Assembly (NCBI GenBank): GCA_963813195.1
Contig: CAWEYC010000017.1
Location: 110,480-174,479, forward strand
Origin: Roseiarcus sp963813195
GTDB taxonomy: Bacteria; Pseudomonadota; Alphaproteobacteria; Rhizobiales; Beijerinckiaceae
Direction: 5' to 3'
Length of the DNA stretch: 64,000 nt
The notes beneath the pieces are model-generated. The model saw only the letters and a program-made list of their open reading frames with translations, made no database searches and was not told where the DNA came from. The position numbers were made by a program, and so were the translations under genes. Shown here in pieces: positions 51,279 through 60,868 of this stretch; the stretch's first letter is position 1, and every line of letters begins with the position of its first letter.

Positions 51279-51971
51279 ATGATGACCATCCGGCTACCAG
51301 GCTTAATCATCGGCGTCGGCTTGCTGAGCTTGCCCGCCTCAGCGCAATCGTCGACCGCGATTGTCGAAGAGATCGCCGGCAATCCGCCGGGCATCGAACT
51401 CATGGACTACGTGGAGCCCGGCAAGATCATTCAACTCGGTTCCGCGGATTCGATTGTGCTCAGCTATTTGAATTCGTGCGTGCGCGAGGCTATTCGAGGG
51501 GGAGCCGTAAAGGTCGGCGCCGACCAGAGCGAGTCCCTGGCGGGATCCACCGTCATCGAGCGAACAAAAGTCGACTGCGACGCCAGCAGGATGATGGGAG
51601 CGGCCGGGCAAACCAATGACGCGGCGAGCCTCGTCGTCCGAGGCGAGCAGCAACTCGCGATACGACCCGCGCCCGAACCGGAATTTACGATCTACGGGAC
51701 GAGCCCGATCTTCGAGTTGCACGGGAGCGGCAGGCTGGTGATCGCGCGTCTGGACAAAACCGGCGAGTACTTCGATTTGATGATCGACCCCGACCGGCTC
51801 GCTCGGGGAGTTTTTTTGGATTTCGCCCGGGACGGCCGATCGCTCGCCGCCGGGGGCGCGTATGGCGTGCGTTGGAACCGACGCCTGACCGTCTTCAAGA
51901 TCGACGCGGCGGCCAAGCCGGGCCCAACGCCTATCGTTGGACGGCTGGTGCGGCTTGTCGCGGCAAACTGA
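51279..51971 (+). CDS. Periplasmic FecR-like protein paired with a CHASE2 cyclase
   Basis: A 230-residue exported protein. ATG 51279 follows GGAGG and begins a signal peptide (LPGLIIGVGLLSLPASAQ). The next 80 residues resemble a FecR-type beta domain (PGIELMDYVEPGKIIQLGSA, DSIVLSYLNSCVREAIRGGA). The remainder (IRPAPEPEFTIYGTSPIFEL and on) is unassigned beta-rich text. It is followed at 23 bp by the CHASE2-cyclase gene, a pairing seen in other proteobacteria. It may sense a periplasmic signal for the cyclase; that role is inference. Confidence 0.65.
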   Translation: MMTIRLPGLIIGVGLLSLPASAQSSTAIVEEIAGNPPGIELMDYVEPGKIIQLGSADSIVLSYLNSCVREAIRGGAVKVGADQSESLAGSTVIERTKVDCDASRMMGAAGQTNDAASLVVRGEQQLAIRPAPEPEFTIYGTSPIFELHGSGRLVIARLDKTGEYFDLMIDPDRLARGVFLDFARDGRSLAAGGAYGVRWNRRLTVFKIDAAAKPGPTPIVGRLVRLVAAN

Positions 51972-51994
51972 ACATGTCGTGTGGGAACCACTAG

Positions 51995-54148
51995 ATGAAG
52001 CGCACAAGCGGTCGCACGGTGCTCGCTATCGCCGCGATAGCGCTTTTCTCCGGCGGCCTCGTGGCTTCTCCAGCCTTCGACGGCCTGCGAGGCCTTTCGA
52101 TCGACGTCCTGACTGCGCTCCGCTGGCATCTGATCGGCAACAAGCACGCGCCATCCACGTCGCCGACGGTCGTCATTGCTTTCGACGCGGACACCTACCT
52201 CACGCCGCCGTTTCGCGGAACGCCCACGGTGGCGTGGACAAGGGAGATTGCGCGAGTCCTGAACGCGGTCATCGTTGGCGGCGTCGACGTGGTTGGGTTC
52301 GACGTCATTTTTCCGACGTCGATCGAAGAGTCCGAGATTTCCTTCAATGGCGAAACCGTCGGCGACAGACTGCGCGGCTTCGACCGCGATTTCTTGCGAG
52401 CTCTTGCTGTCGCCGCCAGGGCCGGCAAGCTCGTACTTGGAGAGGTTCAGCACGGCAACGAGTTCGTATTGCCTGCTGCCGGGCAGCGGGCCGCGGTTGG
52501 ACAGCAACGCAACATTCGATCCCTGAATGTGTATAGCGAAGCGGACGGCGTCGTCAGGCGCGTGCCGCTGCTCTTCGACCACAACGGCGCCAGCGTGCCG
52601 TCGATGTCGCTGGAACTCGCGTCGCGCGCGCTCGGCGAAGCCCCAGTCCTCAACGCCGACCGCAGCGTATCGCTCGCCGGCTATCCCATTCCCGCCTACG
52701 TGCCAAATGCATTGACGCTCAATTTCGATGGCGGGCTGGACGCGATCCCGACTTACTCCTTCGCCGACTTGCACGCCTGCGTGGAAAAGGGCGACGCTGA
52801 GTTCTTCCGCAGGAATTTTGCCGGAAAGGTCGTTCTGTTCGGGTCGAAGCTCGATTCCGAGGACGACAAAAGTACCTCGAAGCGTTTCGCCGGCGGTCAA
52901 TCATTCGAACCGGCGCAGCTTTGCGCCCTGCCTGCCACGGTGGCGCCGCCGAACGCGGGCAAGTTGACGAACGGCGTCTATATCCATGCCACTGCGATCA
53001 ACAATCTGCTCCGACGCGAAGCAATTGCCGAGTTGGGCGTCTTCCCGACATGGCTCGTAACAATGGCCGGCGCCGGCCTGGCCGCGATGGCCGCGTTTCG
53101 GCTGTCCCCGCTCGGAGCCGCGCTCTCCTACGGCGCGACCGCCCTGATATGGGCCGCCGGCGCGACGTTCGCTTTCAACAGCGCGGTGGCTGTTCCCCTC
53201 TTCGCGCCGATTGTCGCGGGAGCGATCGCCTTGGTCGCGGCGACGAGTTTTCGTCTTATCATCGCCGACAAGGACAAGAAGTTCTTGCGCCGCGCTTTTG
53301 AACTCTACCTGGCGCCGGCCGTGATCGAGAAAATGCTGAATTCGACCAAGCCGCCGGATCTCGGCGGCGAAACACGCGACATCACTGTATTTTTTTCCGA
53401 CATCGTCGGATTCACCTCGATCGCCGAGGGGATGAAACCAACCGAACTCGTGTCGCTGATGAATCGCTATTTGTCGACCATGACCGAAATCATCGAGGCG
53501 CATGGCGGTTTCGTCGACAAGTATATTGGCGATGCGATCGTCGCCGTATTTGGCGCCCCGCTGGACGGCACCGACCATGCGGCGCAAGGCGTGCTTGCCG
53601 CGCTCGAATGTTGCGCCGCGCTGAAGACTCTAAATCAGCTCCACGCAGCCTCAGGCGAGCCGACGCTCGATCACCGCATCGGATTGAATTCCGGCCACGC
53701 GCTGGTCGGCAACATAGGGTCCCCCCGCCGTTTCAATTACACCGCGATGGGCGATTCCGTAAATCTCGCTTCGCGCCTCGAGGGCGCCAACAAGTATTTC
53801 GGCACCTCGATCCTCGCTTCCGAGGCGACGAAGATGTTGACGGGAACGGCGTTCGTTTGGCGCGAAGTGGACGCGATCCGCGTGAAGGGCCGCCTTGACC
53901 CCCTCCGTGTCTACGAGCCGCTGGCGGAAGCCGGGAAGCTTAGCCTCGAACAATCAGAGCGCCTTTCGCACTACCTCGAAGGACTCACGCGTTGGCGCGA
54001 GCGGAAATTTGCGGCGGCGGCGCAATCCTTCGCCCGTTGCGCCGACTCCGATTTGCCTGCCGCATATTTCATGGCGCGAGCGCAAATCTTGTCGGTGAGT
54101 TCGCCGGGAGACGATTGGCAGCCCGTAATGAGTCTTGAGCAAAAGTAG
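51995..54148 (+). CDS. CHASE2-domain adenylate/guanylate cyclase
   Basis: A 717-residue membrane enzyme. A first hydrophobic segment (VLAIAAIALFSGGLVA) leads into a periplasmic CHASE2 sensor (DVLTALRWHL, VVIAFDADTYLTPP, VVGFDVIFPTSIEES, to about residue 330). About three membrane helices follow (residues 345-425). The class III cyclase domain then has TVFFSDIVGFTSIAEGMKPT (metal Asp near 468), GFVDKYIGDAIVAVFGAP (near 505) and NYTAMGDSVNLASRLEGA (near 581). The C-terminal 80 residues resemble a TPR-like tail. It makes cAMP (or cGMP) in response to an unknown periplasmic cue. Confidence 0.9.
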   Translation: MKRTSGRTVLAIAAIALFSGGLVASPAFDGLRGLSIDVLTALRWHLIGNKHAPSTSPTVVIAFDADTYLTPPFRGTPTVAWTREIARVLNAVIVGGVDVVGFDVIFPTSIEESEISFNGETVGDRLRGFDRDFLRALAVAARAGKLVLGEVQHGNEFVLPAAGQRAAVGQQRNIRSLNVYSEADGVVRRVPLLFDHNGASVPSMSLELASRALGEAPVLNADRSVSLAGYPIPAYVPNALTLNFDGGLDAIPTYSFADLHACVEKGDAEFFRRNFAGKVVLFGSKLDSEDDKSTSKRFAGGQSFEPAQLCALPATVAPPNAGKLTNGVYIHATAINNLLRREAIAELGVFPTWLVTMAGAGLAAMAAFRLSPLGAALSYGATALIWAAGATFAFNSAVAVPLFAPIVAGAIALVAATSFRLIIADKDKKFLRRAFELYLAPAVIEKMLNSTKPPDLGGETRDITVFFSDIVGFTSIAEGMKPTELVSLMNRYLSTMTEIIEAHGGFVDKYIGDAIVAVFGAPLDGTDHAAQGVLAALECCAALKTLNQLHAASGEPTLDHRIGLNSGHALVGNIGSPRRFNYTAMGDSVNLASRLEGANKYFGTSILASEATKMLTGTAFVWREVDAIRVKGRLDPLRVYEPLAEAGKLSLEQSERLSHYLEGLTRWRERKFAAAAQSFARCADSDLPAAYFMARAQILSVSSPGDDWQPVMSLEQK

Positions 54149-54371
54149 GGTTGCAATTCGCCCAGCCTCGACATTCGCACGGCCGAAGAAGACTTTCACT
54201 GGGGTCGCAATGAAACGAGGCGGCTGACGTCGTCTTTTGATCTAAGATGACACGACCGCTAGACTTGTCAAAAGTATAGCGCCGGGTAATGATTGTCCGC
54301 CGCGCGGCAGTCGCTTAAGCAATATCGGGGCTGGGCTTTTCGAGCCCAACGCACTCCTGAGGGTGGGTACC

Positions 54372-56339
54372 ATGAGGCGAAGCCTGTCTTCGGTTTTGCT
54401 CTTTCTTGCCGCCTGCGTCGTCCTTGTGGCGCAACTCGGGCCGAGTTTCGCGGACACGCGAGTCGCGCTGGTGATCGGCAACTCCAAATACAAGAACACG
54501 CCCGCGCTCACCAATCCCGGCAACGACGCGACGGATGTGGCGCAAGCGCTCCGCGCGATTGGTTTTCAGGTGACGCTCAAGCTCGATGCCGAAAAGCGCC
54601 AGATGGATCAGGCGGTCGCGCAGTTCGCTCGCGACGCCGGGAAAGCCGACGCGGCGCTGTTCTACTACGCCGGCCATGGCATGCAATTTCAGGGGCACAA
54701 TTACGTCATGCCGGTGGATGCGGAACTGCAGGATGAGATCAGTCTGCGTTACGAAATGATCGCGATCGACGACGTGAAGGCGGCGCTTCAGCGCTCGGGC
54801 GGCGTCAAGATCATGGTTCTCAACTCCTGCCGCAACAATCCGCTGGCCGAGAAGCTCGTGCGCTCGATAAGCGTCACCACCCGCGACATCCCCAATGTTC
54901 AGGGCTATGCGCGGCCCGAAAAGACCCGCGGCATGATCATCGTCTATGCAACTCAGGCCGACGACGTCGCCAACGACGGCGCCGGCCGCAATAGCCCCTT
55001 CTCGACCGCCTTTCTCAAGGAGATCAAGGAGCCGGGTCTCGAGATCGGAACCATGTTCCGACGCATTGGTGACGATGTCTATCAGTCGACCAGCGGTCAG
55101 CAATCCCCGGAACTGTCGATCTCGCTTGTGCCCGAATATTATTTGAACCAGTCGGAGACCGACCAGGCGATATGGGCGCGGATTCGTTCGACCGCCGATC
55201 GTGCGACCATCGGTGAATTCCTCGCGCGCTATCCCAGCAGCTTCTACGCGCCGGATGCGCGAGCGCGGCTCGAACTGCTCGAACGGGAGGCGCAGGAGAA
55301 GGCGGACGCGCAGAGCCAGAATCAGAGGCAAGACGCGGCCGCAGCCGAGGCGGCGCGGCTGAAGGTCGAGCAGGCCGCGCGCGAACGCGCTGCGGCGGAA
55401 GCGCAATCGCGCGAGCGGGAATTGGCGGAAAAATTGGCCGCGGCGGAAGCCGAGCGTCAAAAGCTGGCCGCCGCGCTCGCTCAGCAGCAGGCGGCGCAAT
55501 CGGCGGAACAGGCGCGCCAACGCGCCGAATTCGAGAAGGCCGAGCGGGATCGTCAGCAGCACGAAGCGGATTTGCGCGCGGAAATCGAGCGGCAGAAGGC
55601 GACCGCGAGCCAACTCGAGAAGGATCGCCTGTTGGGCGAGGCCGTCGACCGCGAGAAAGCCAAGCAGGCCGATCGCGAGCAAAGCGCGGCGGAGCGGGAC
55701 CGCTTAGCCCGAGAGAATGCGGATCGCCTCTCGCAGGCCGAATCCGATCGCGCGCAAGCGCTCAAAGCCGAGATCGCGAAGCTCGAACAGCAAGCCGCGC
55801 AAGCCAAGGCGGACGCGGCGGCCGAGGCGCAGAAGGCCGCGGACGCCCGAAAGGCCGCCGCTGCGGCCGAAGAAAAGAAAGTCGCCTTGGCGACGCCAGC
55901 GGCGCCAAGCGCCGTCCCTGCGGCCCTGACGGCTGAACAGCTCGCGCTCGTCCCCCAGATCCAGTCGGAACTGCGCCGGCTCGGCTGCTACGTTGGCGGC
56001 GGCGACTGGACCTCGTCCGAAATGCAACGCGGCGTCGCCAGATATGTCCAATACGCCAAGCTCGGTTCATCGCCCGGCGAACCCAGCGCGGCGCTGCTCG
56101 ACGGACTGAAAGGCCGGCGCGCACGGGTTTGCCCGTCCGAATGTTCGGCGCGCGAAATCGAATCAAACGGGCGCTGCGTGGCCAAGACCTGCGGGCCTGG
56201 CGAAATCTTGACGCGTAACGGGGCTTGTGTCGCCCGTCCCGCGCCGCCGCGCGTCGCTGCTGCTCGCGAAGTCGCGAAAGGGCCGGTCGCCTCGAAATCG
56301 CATTGCTTCACTTTTGGCGGGAACCAATATTGCGAATGA
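54372..56339 (+). CDS. Caspase-fold (peptidase C14) protein with coiled coil and Cys-rich tail
   Basis: A 655-residue exported protein. After a signal peptide (SVLLFLAACVVLVAQLGPSFA) the caspase domain begins TRVALVIGNSKYKNTPALTN. The catalytic His is in FYYAGHGMQFQ (about residue 101) and the Cys in MVLNSCRNNPLAEK (about 153), with GRNSPFSTAFLKEI for the substrate loop. Residues about 290-520 are an Ala/Glu/Arg-rich coiled coil. The C-terminal part has a peptidoglycan-binding-like segment (QIQSELRRLGCYVGGG), Cys pairs and the tail HCFTFGGNQYCE. ATG 54372 is chosen by the AGGGTGG site. The gene overlaps the next by 4 bp. Confidence 0.88.
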   Translation: MRRSLSSVLLFLAACVVLVAQLGPSFADTRVALVIGNSKYKNTPALTNPGNDATDVAQALRAIGFQVTLKLDAEKRQMDQAVAQFARDAGKADAALFYYAGHGMQFQGHNYVMPVDAELQDEISLRYEMIAIDDVKAALQRSGGVKIMVLNSCRNNPLAEKLVRSISVTTRDIPNVQGYARPEKTRGMIIVYATQADDVANDGAGRNSPFSTAFLKEIKEPGLEIGTMFRRIGDDVYQSTSGQQSPELSISLVPEYYLNQSETDQAIWARIRSTADRATIGEFLARYPSSFYAPDARARLELLEREAQEKADAQSQNQRQDAAAAEAARLKVEQAARERAAAEAQSRERELAEKLAAAEAERQKLAAALAQQQAAQSAEQARQRAEFEKAERDRQQHEADLRAEIERQKATASQLEKDRLLGEAVDREKAKQADREQSAAERDRLARENADRLSQAESDRAQALKAEIAKLEQQAAQAKADAAAEAQKAADARKAAAAAEEKKVALATPAAPSAVPAALTAEQLALVPQIQSELRRLGCYVGGGDWTSSEMQRGVARYVQYAKLGSSPGEPSAALLDGLKGRRARVCPSECSAREIESNGRCVAKTCGPGEILTRNGACVARPAPPRVAAAREVAKGPVASKSHCFTFGGNQYCE

Positions 56340-56719
56340 CAAAAACACCTTCGTTCTCCAAAGCCATATCGCGTCTCCTCGCAGCGGGGGCCGCTGTCGC
56401 GCTCATCGTCGCGCCGACGGCGAAGGCCAGCGAGTATCTATGTCGGGTGCCGCGCGCCCTACTGTGCGACGGCTGCGCCAGACAGATCGCCATCACTTTG
56501 CAATCGGGTGGTGGTTGCCGGATCAGTTTCACACCAGCCGATGTCTCCCCGTCCCAATTGCCTGTGCGGGCGACAGAGACATTCGAATTTCGTGTGGAGA
56601 TGTCGCCAATGGCGGTCCCGCGATTGCAGAGGCGGTGGCGCACGCCCCGCGTCGCTCTTGCGCGTCCACCGCCGAACTCGGGTTGCTTTGTCTTCAATGG
56701 CCAGAAATATTGCGAATGA
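56336..56719 (+). CDS. Small exported protein sharing the caspase protein's C-terminal tail
   Basis: A 127-residue product whose ATG 56336 overlaps the caspase stop (ATGA), so it is translationally coupled. Signal peptide: LLAAGAAVALIVAPTAKAS. The mature part has Cys pairs (YLCRVPRALLCDGCARQ, GGCRISF) and ends CFVFNGQKYCE, closely matching the caspase protein's ending CFTFGGNQYCE. A shared tail suggests common localisation, a common processing signal or a shared partner. No family is recognised. Confidence 0.75.
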   Translation: MTKTPSFSKAISRLLAAGAAVALIVAPTAKASEYLCRVPRALLCDGCARQIAITLQSGGGCRISFTPADVSPSQLPVRATETFEFRVEMSPMAVPRLQRRWRTPRVALARPPPNSGCFVFNGQKYCE

Positions 56720-56901
56720 TGCGCGCCGCGTTGTCCTTGCTGCGAGATATTTACGGCAGAGCGGTTTCCAAGACGTGGTCATGAAGCGCGCAGGGACCGG
56801 AGAGATGGAGCGCTTCACGGTTCCACACGTCGTGAGCGCATCGTGCTCCACTCAATCGCCGTTACAAGAAAATCGCCGAGGCCGCTTCCAGGCGACGAAA
56901 G

Positions 56902-57660
56902 TCATCTGCCAGGATTCTCCCGAGCCGCCCACCAAGCCAGGATCTGATCTTTCGACCACAGCGCCAAACGCCGCGGGGGAAAGGGATAGATGTAGTCGAC
57001 AATCGTTTCGAGCGGCTGGGGTAACGAAAACGGGGCGGCTTGAAGATTGATCGCGCGAAACTGGCCGGTGGTTATGTCGGCGTTGACGCGCCCGAAATTG
57101 TAGCTAGTCGTCAGGATGTACTTGATGTCCGCTTTCATGAAATTCTTGAACGCCTCGAATACCTGAGCGTTCGACAAGTGGATAAAGCAATCGCGGCAAA
57201 GCCAAAGATCAGCCTTTGGCAAATCCATGGAAATTACATCCAAATGCATGAAAGCCCTGCGGGGAGAAGCGAAGTCGCGCTGCAGCCTCTCGACAAGCTC
57301 GCGAACGATGTCGCCACCGGAATACATGATGTCATGGTTGAACGTGACGTTTTGCATCCACGCGAAATCACCGCACGGCGCGTCTAGTATCGACCTAAGG
57401 TTGTATTTGCGCATCAATTTTGGCAAGGCCCTGCGAACATTCCGGGTATACCGACTATTTGATCCAACTCCGCTTACTGACTCGCCATCATTCCATCGAT
57501 TACACCTAAAAATATCGTTGAAAACGGCTTCGGAATCATCACCAATGACTTGGTGTTTATGACTCGGCAAGGGGAGATTCGAGTACCGTAAATCGAGCAA
57601 TCGTTCATGCACCGCCGGAAATTTCGACAGTATAATTTGTGCAAGTTCGGATACCCTCAT
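56902..57660 (-). CDS. SAM-dependent methyltransferase (class I)
   Basis: A 252-residue cytoplasmic protein. The SAM-binding motif is LRSILDAPCGDFAWMQNV, followed by DIMYSGGDIVRELVERLQRD (acidic strand 2) and ADLWLCRDCFIHLSNAQVFE (motif after strand 4), then YILTTSYNFGRVNADIT. This is similar to methyltransferases found among surface-polysaccharide or unknown gene sets. ATG 57660 is used, with AGGAGA upstream; an upstream frame start at 57783 adds unlikely residues. Codon use and AT content in 57400-57660 look lower in GC than the neighbours, a possible sign of transfer. The substrate is unknown. Confidence 0.8.
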   Translation of the reverse strand: MRVSELAQIILSKFPAVHERLLDLRYSNLPLPSHKHQVIGDDSEAVFNDIFRCNRWNDGESVSGVGSNSRYTRNVRRALPKLMRKYNLRSILDAPCGDFAWMQNVTFNHDIMYSGGDIVRELVERLQRDFASPRRAFMHLDVISMDLPKADLWLCRDCFIHLSNAQVFEAFKNFMKADIKYILTTSYNFGRVNADITTGQFRAINLQAAPFSLPQPLETIVDYIYPFPPRRLALWSKDQILAWWAARENPGR

Positions 57661-57718
57661 CACAAGCCGCGTCTCCTGTGCTTCGCGGAAGCTGTTTCCC
57701 CTGATCCGGCGATCTTCG

Positions 57719-58552
57719 CTAAATCGCTTGACGCAAGGTCCCACCGAGTTCTTCCGTGACCGATTGTCCGGCGGCGGCGACAATTTCGCCGAGCGTCGCT
57801 AGTCGCTCGTCCGTCATGCGCGCCAAGGGCCCCGCAATCGAAAGAGCTGCGTGAGGCGAGCCTCGTTCATCGACGATCGGCGCAGCGATGCAGCGCAATC
57901 CCAAGGCGAACTCCTCATCGTCGACCGCAAAACCGCGCGCCCGCGTTCTCTCGAGTTCCGCATGAAGCTTCCTTGCGGTGACGATCGTATTCTGAGTGGA
58001 GCGTGGCAACCCGTGCTTGGCGACGATCTCATTGACTTCGGTCTTCGGCAAATGGGCGAGAACGGCTTTGCCCGCTGCCGAACGATGCATGGCGACTGCT
58101 CCGCCTGGACGCGAAATCGCGCGGATCATTTGCGGGCTCTGAATCTGCGCCATGCATATGGCCTGCCCTCCGTTGGGGACGTACAAATTCACCGTCTCGC
58201 CCGTCTTCTCCATGAGTTGGCGCATGTAGGGTATCGCCAATGCAACGACATCGCGGGATCGTGCAAATGCGTTGCCGACGACAAAAGCCTGAACGCCGAC
58301 GCGCCACGACATCGATGCCGGCTCGAAGCGGACGAAACGCTGGCGCTGCAATGTCGTGAGCAGCCGGTGAGCGCTCGACGGCGGCAGTCCAACGGTCTTC
58401 GCCAGCGCAGTCAGAGTCAATCCGTCGTCATTCTCGGCGAGCGCGTCGAGGATGGAGAGAGCGCGAATGAGCGACTGAACTCCGCCGGCACGATCGCCCT
58501 TCGACGCAGTGGAGGCCGGCGCCGCGCTCGCAATTCGTTCATTCGAAACCAT
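57719..58552 (-). CDS. IclR-family transcriptional regulator
   Basis: A 277-residue regulator. The N-terminal winged helix reads VQSLIRALSILDALAENDDG, LTLTALAKTVGLPPSSAHRL and LLTTLQRQRFVRFEPASMSW. The effector domain contains MRQLMEKTGETVNLYVPNGG, GAVAMHRSAAGKAVLAHLPK and ARGFAVDDEEFALGLRCIAA. It is divergent from the ring-opening amidohydrolase gene with about 110 bp between them, so it probably controls that gene and the BMP transporter. The inducer is probably the ring compound or its product. Confidence 0.9.
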   Translation of the reverse strand: MVSNERIASAAPASTASKGDRAGGVQSLIRALSILDALAENDDGLTLTALAKTVGLPPSSAHRLLTTLQRQRFVRFEPASMSWRVGVQAFVVGNAFARSRDVVALAIPYMRQLMEKTGETVNLYVPNGGQAICMAQIQSPQMIRAISRPGGAVAMHRSAAGKAVLAHLPKTEVNEIVAKHGLPRSTQNTIVTARKLHAELERTRARGFAVDDEEFALGLRCIAAPIVDERGSPHAALSIAGPLARMTDERLATLGEIVAAAGQSVTEELGGTLRQAI

Positions 58553-58665
58553 CGTGCGATCCCCTCCCCGGCGGTCGCCTCATTCCACATCGTGAAAATC
58601 ATTCCAAAACGATTGCGTCAACCCCACGATCTCATACTATGCGGGCGCCACATGGAGGTTTGCCA

Positions 58666-59751
58666 ATGCGGGTCGGCGTCCACAAGGTCGCGATGAACAG
58701 CCCAAGCGACGTTTCCGGTCTCGAAAAACTGATCGAGGCGCGCTCGATCGACCCGAGTGAAATCGTCGCGGTCATCGGCAAAACCGAAGGCAACGGCGGG
58801 GCGAACGACTTCACCCGGGGCTTCGCGACGCTATCCTTCTCGCTCGCGCTGGCGCGTCACCTCGGCGTGACGCCGGAAGAGATCGCCAAACGCATCGCCT
58901 TCGTGTGGTCCGGTGGAACCGAGGGCGTCTTGAGCCCCCATGCGACCGTCTTCACCCGTTCCGCGGCTGAGTCGGCCGGCGGGAAACGGCTGGCGATCGG
59001 AATCGCCGTGACGCGGGACTTGGCTCCGGAAGAGGTCGGCACGATGGTTGAGGTTCGCGAGGTGGCCGCCGCTGTCCGCCGCGCGCAGGCCGAAGCAGGC
59101 ATCGCCGCCGCTGCGGACGTGCATTACGTACAGGTCAAGGGCCCGTTGCTGACGCCGGCGGCGGTCAGCGACGCCGATCGCCGGGGAGCCAAGCTCGTCA
59201 CCCGCGATCCGAACGGATCGAAGCCCTACGCCCGCGGCGCCACGGCGTTGGGCGTCGCCCTTGCGCTCGGCGAAGTCGCGGAAGCGTCGCTGAGCGACGA
59301 CATCATCGCGCGACGAATGGATATGTTCTCACTGGTCGCCAATACGTCCGCGGGCGGGGAACTGCGCAATTGCGAGGTTCTGCTCTTTGGCAATTCCGAG
59401 AAGGCGGGGGGCGATTTGCGCATCGGGCACGCCGTGCTTCGCGACGTGATCGATGCGGAGGGAGTCCGTTCCGCAGCGCGGGATGCGATTGGCGATCGCG
59501 CCGGGCCAATTGATCCCGATCGGATCATGGCGATCTTCGCCAAAGCCGAAGCGCCGCCCAATGGTTTCGTGCGCGATCGGCGGACGACGATGCTGTCGGA
59601 CGCGGATATCAACTACGAGAGGCACGCTCGCGCGGCTCTCGGCGCGGTCATCGCGTCGGTGACGGGCGACTCTGCAATTTTCGTGTCCGGAGGGACCGAA
59701 CATCAATGCCAGCCAGGCGAAGCGCCCATCGCCGCGATCGTGCGCGTCTAG
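58666..59751 (+). CDS. Ring-opening amidohydrolase (barbiturase / cyanuric acid hydrolase family)
   Basis: A 361-residue enzyme of the AtzD/barbiturase fold, three related domains each giving a Ser-Lys pair. Signatures: AVIGKTEGNGGANDFTRGFA, VWSGGTEGVLSPHATVF, HYVQVKGPLLTPAAVSDADR, LVANTSAGGELRNCEVLLFG and the last SAIFVSGGTEHQCQPGEAPI. It opens a cyclic imide ring such as barbiturate or cyanuric acid, a step in pyrimidine or s-triazine catabolism. ATG 58666 follows GGAGG. A BMP-type transporter follows in the same direction. Confidence 0.9.
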   Translation: MRVGVHKVAMNSPSDVSGLEKLIEARSIDPSEIVAVIGKTEGNGGANDFTRGFATLSFSLALARHLGVTPEEIAKRIAFVWSGGTEGVLSPHATVFTRSAAESAGGKRLAIGIAVTRDLAPEEVGTMVEVREVAAAVRRAQAEAGIAAAADVHYVQVKGPLLTPAAVSDADRRGAKLVTRDPNGSKPYARGATALGVALALGEVAEASLSDDIIARRMDMFSLVANTSAGGELRNCEVLLFGNSEKAGGDLRIGHAVLRDVIDAEGVRSAARDAIGDRAGPIDPDRIMAIFAKAEAPPNGFVRDRRTTMLSDADINYERHARAALGAVIASVTGDSAIFVSGGTEHQCQPGEAPIAAIVRV

Positions 59752-59848
59752 TCTCATCGTTGGCGCCAGGATTGCTGAGTTCGAATTTGCAGCGCCGAGC
59801 TGCCTGCCGAAGGCGAAGCGCCGTCGGATGAGGAAAAGGGAGATTTCC

Positions 59849-60868
59849 GTGGAGAAAAAGACACTGCGAAGTTGCCTGCGTGCGTCGGTCGCTCTCGCAT
59901 TGATAGCCGCCGCATCCGCGTTTGTTTCACCGGCGCACGCCGAGGACAAAGCCGCCATACTCCTGCCGGGCAGCGCCAACGATCAGAGTTGGAATGCGCT
60001 CGGCTACGCCATTCTCAAGAGCCTCGAGCCGCACGGCTTCAAGACCGCCTTCTCCGAGAACGTCGCCGACGCAGACGAATCCGAGGCTTTGCGCGATTAC
60101 GCAAGTCACGGCTACAACATTGTCATGGGTCATTCCGGTCGCTTCGTTTCGGCGATGGAGCAGGTCGCGCCGGATTTCCCAAAGACGCAATTCATTGCCG
60201 TGAGCGGGAACGAGGGCAAGGCGCCCAACGTCATGTCGATCGACTGGAACAATGCTCAATTTGGCTGCCAGATAGGCACGCTTGCCGCACGAATGAGCAA
60301 GACGCACAAGGTCGGAGGCGTCTATGGTCTTCAGGGCGTTCCGAACATCACGGCGCAGGCCGGCGGCTTCCGTATCTGCGCGACCAAGGCCGGCGCGCAG
60401 GTGACAATTCTCTACATCAAGGACATGGAAGACGCGGCCGAGGCCAAAGAAGCGGCGTTGTCGCTCATCGCCCAGGGCGCGGACGTCATCACCGGGAAGC
60501 TGAACGCCGCCGAGACCGGTCTTGTCCAGGCAGCCAAGGAAAAGAATGTTTATGTCACCGGCCGTGGCTTCGATCAGACGAAGATTGCGCCCAATCTCGT
60601 TTTGACCAACATCATCGAGGACTGGCCCGGCATGTTCGGCAGCACGGCCGACCAGGTCAAAGGCGGCAAGTTGTTCGGTTCATTCGTGCAATATGGCTAC
60701 GACACCGCGCCTGTGACCGGCGCTTCGCTTCAGTACACCGAGGGCAAGCCTTTCAACCCGGCGGTGCCTGCGGCGGTCGTGAAGGAGGTCACGGACATGG
60801 CGGCCCAATTCAAATCGGGCGCTTTGAAGATCGTGCCGACGGACAACGACGCACGGAGCGGAGGCTGA
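59849..60868 (+). CDS. BMP-family ABC transporter binding protein
   Basis: A 339-residue exported binding protein of the basic membrane protein (PnrA/Med) family, which usually bind nucleosides. Signal peptide: SVALALIAAASAFVSPAHA. Blocks: AAILLPGSANDQSWNALGYA, HGYNIVMGHSGRFVSAMEQV, GCQIGTLAARMSKTHKVGGV and GKLFGSFVQYGYDTAPVTGA. GTG 59849 is preferred for its GGGAGA site; ATG 59828 is the alternative. It follows the ring-opening amidohydrolase by 97 bp, so it probably carries the enzyme's substrate or a related nucleobase. Confidence 0.88.
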   Translation: MEKKTLRSCLRASVALALIAAASAFVSPAHAEDKAAILLPGSANDQSWNALGYAILKSLEPHGFKTAFSENVADADESEALRDYASHGYNIVMGHSGRFVSAMEQVAPDFPKTQFIAVSGNEGKAPNVMSIDWNNAQFGCQIGTLAARMSKTHKVGGVYGLQGVPNITAQAGGFRICATKAGAQVTILYIKDMEDAAEAKEAALSLIAQGADVITGKLNAAETGLVQAAKEKNVYVTGRGFDQTKIAPNLVLTNIIEDWPGMFGSTADQVKGGKLFGSFVQYGYDTAPVTGASLQYTEGKPFNPAVPAAVVKEVTDMAAQFKSGALKIVPTDNDARSGG

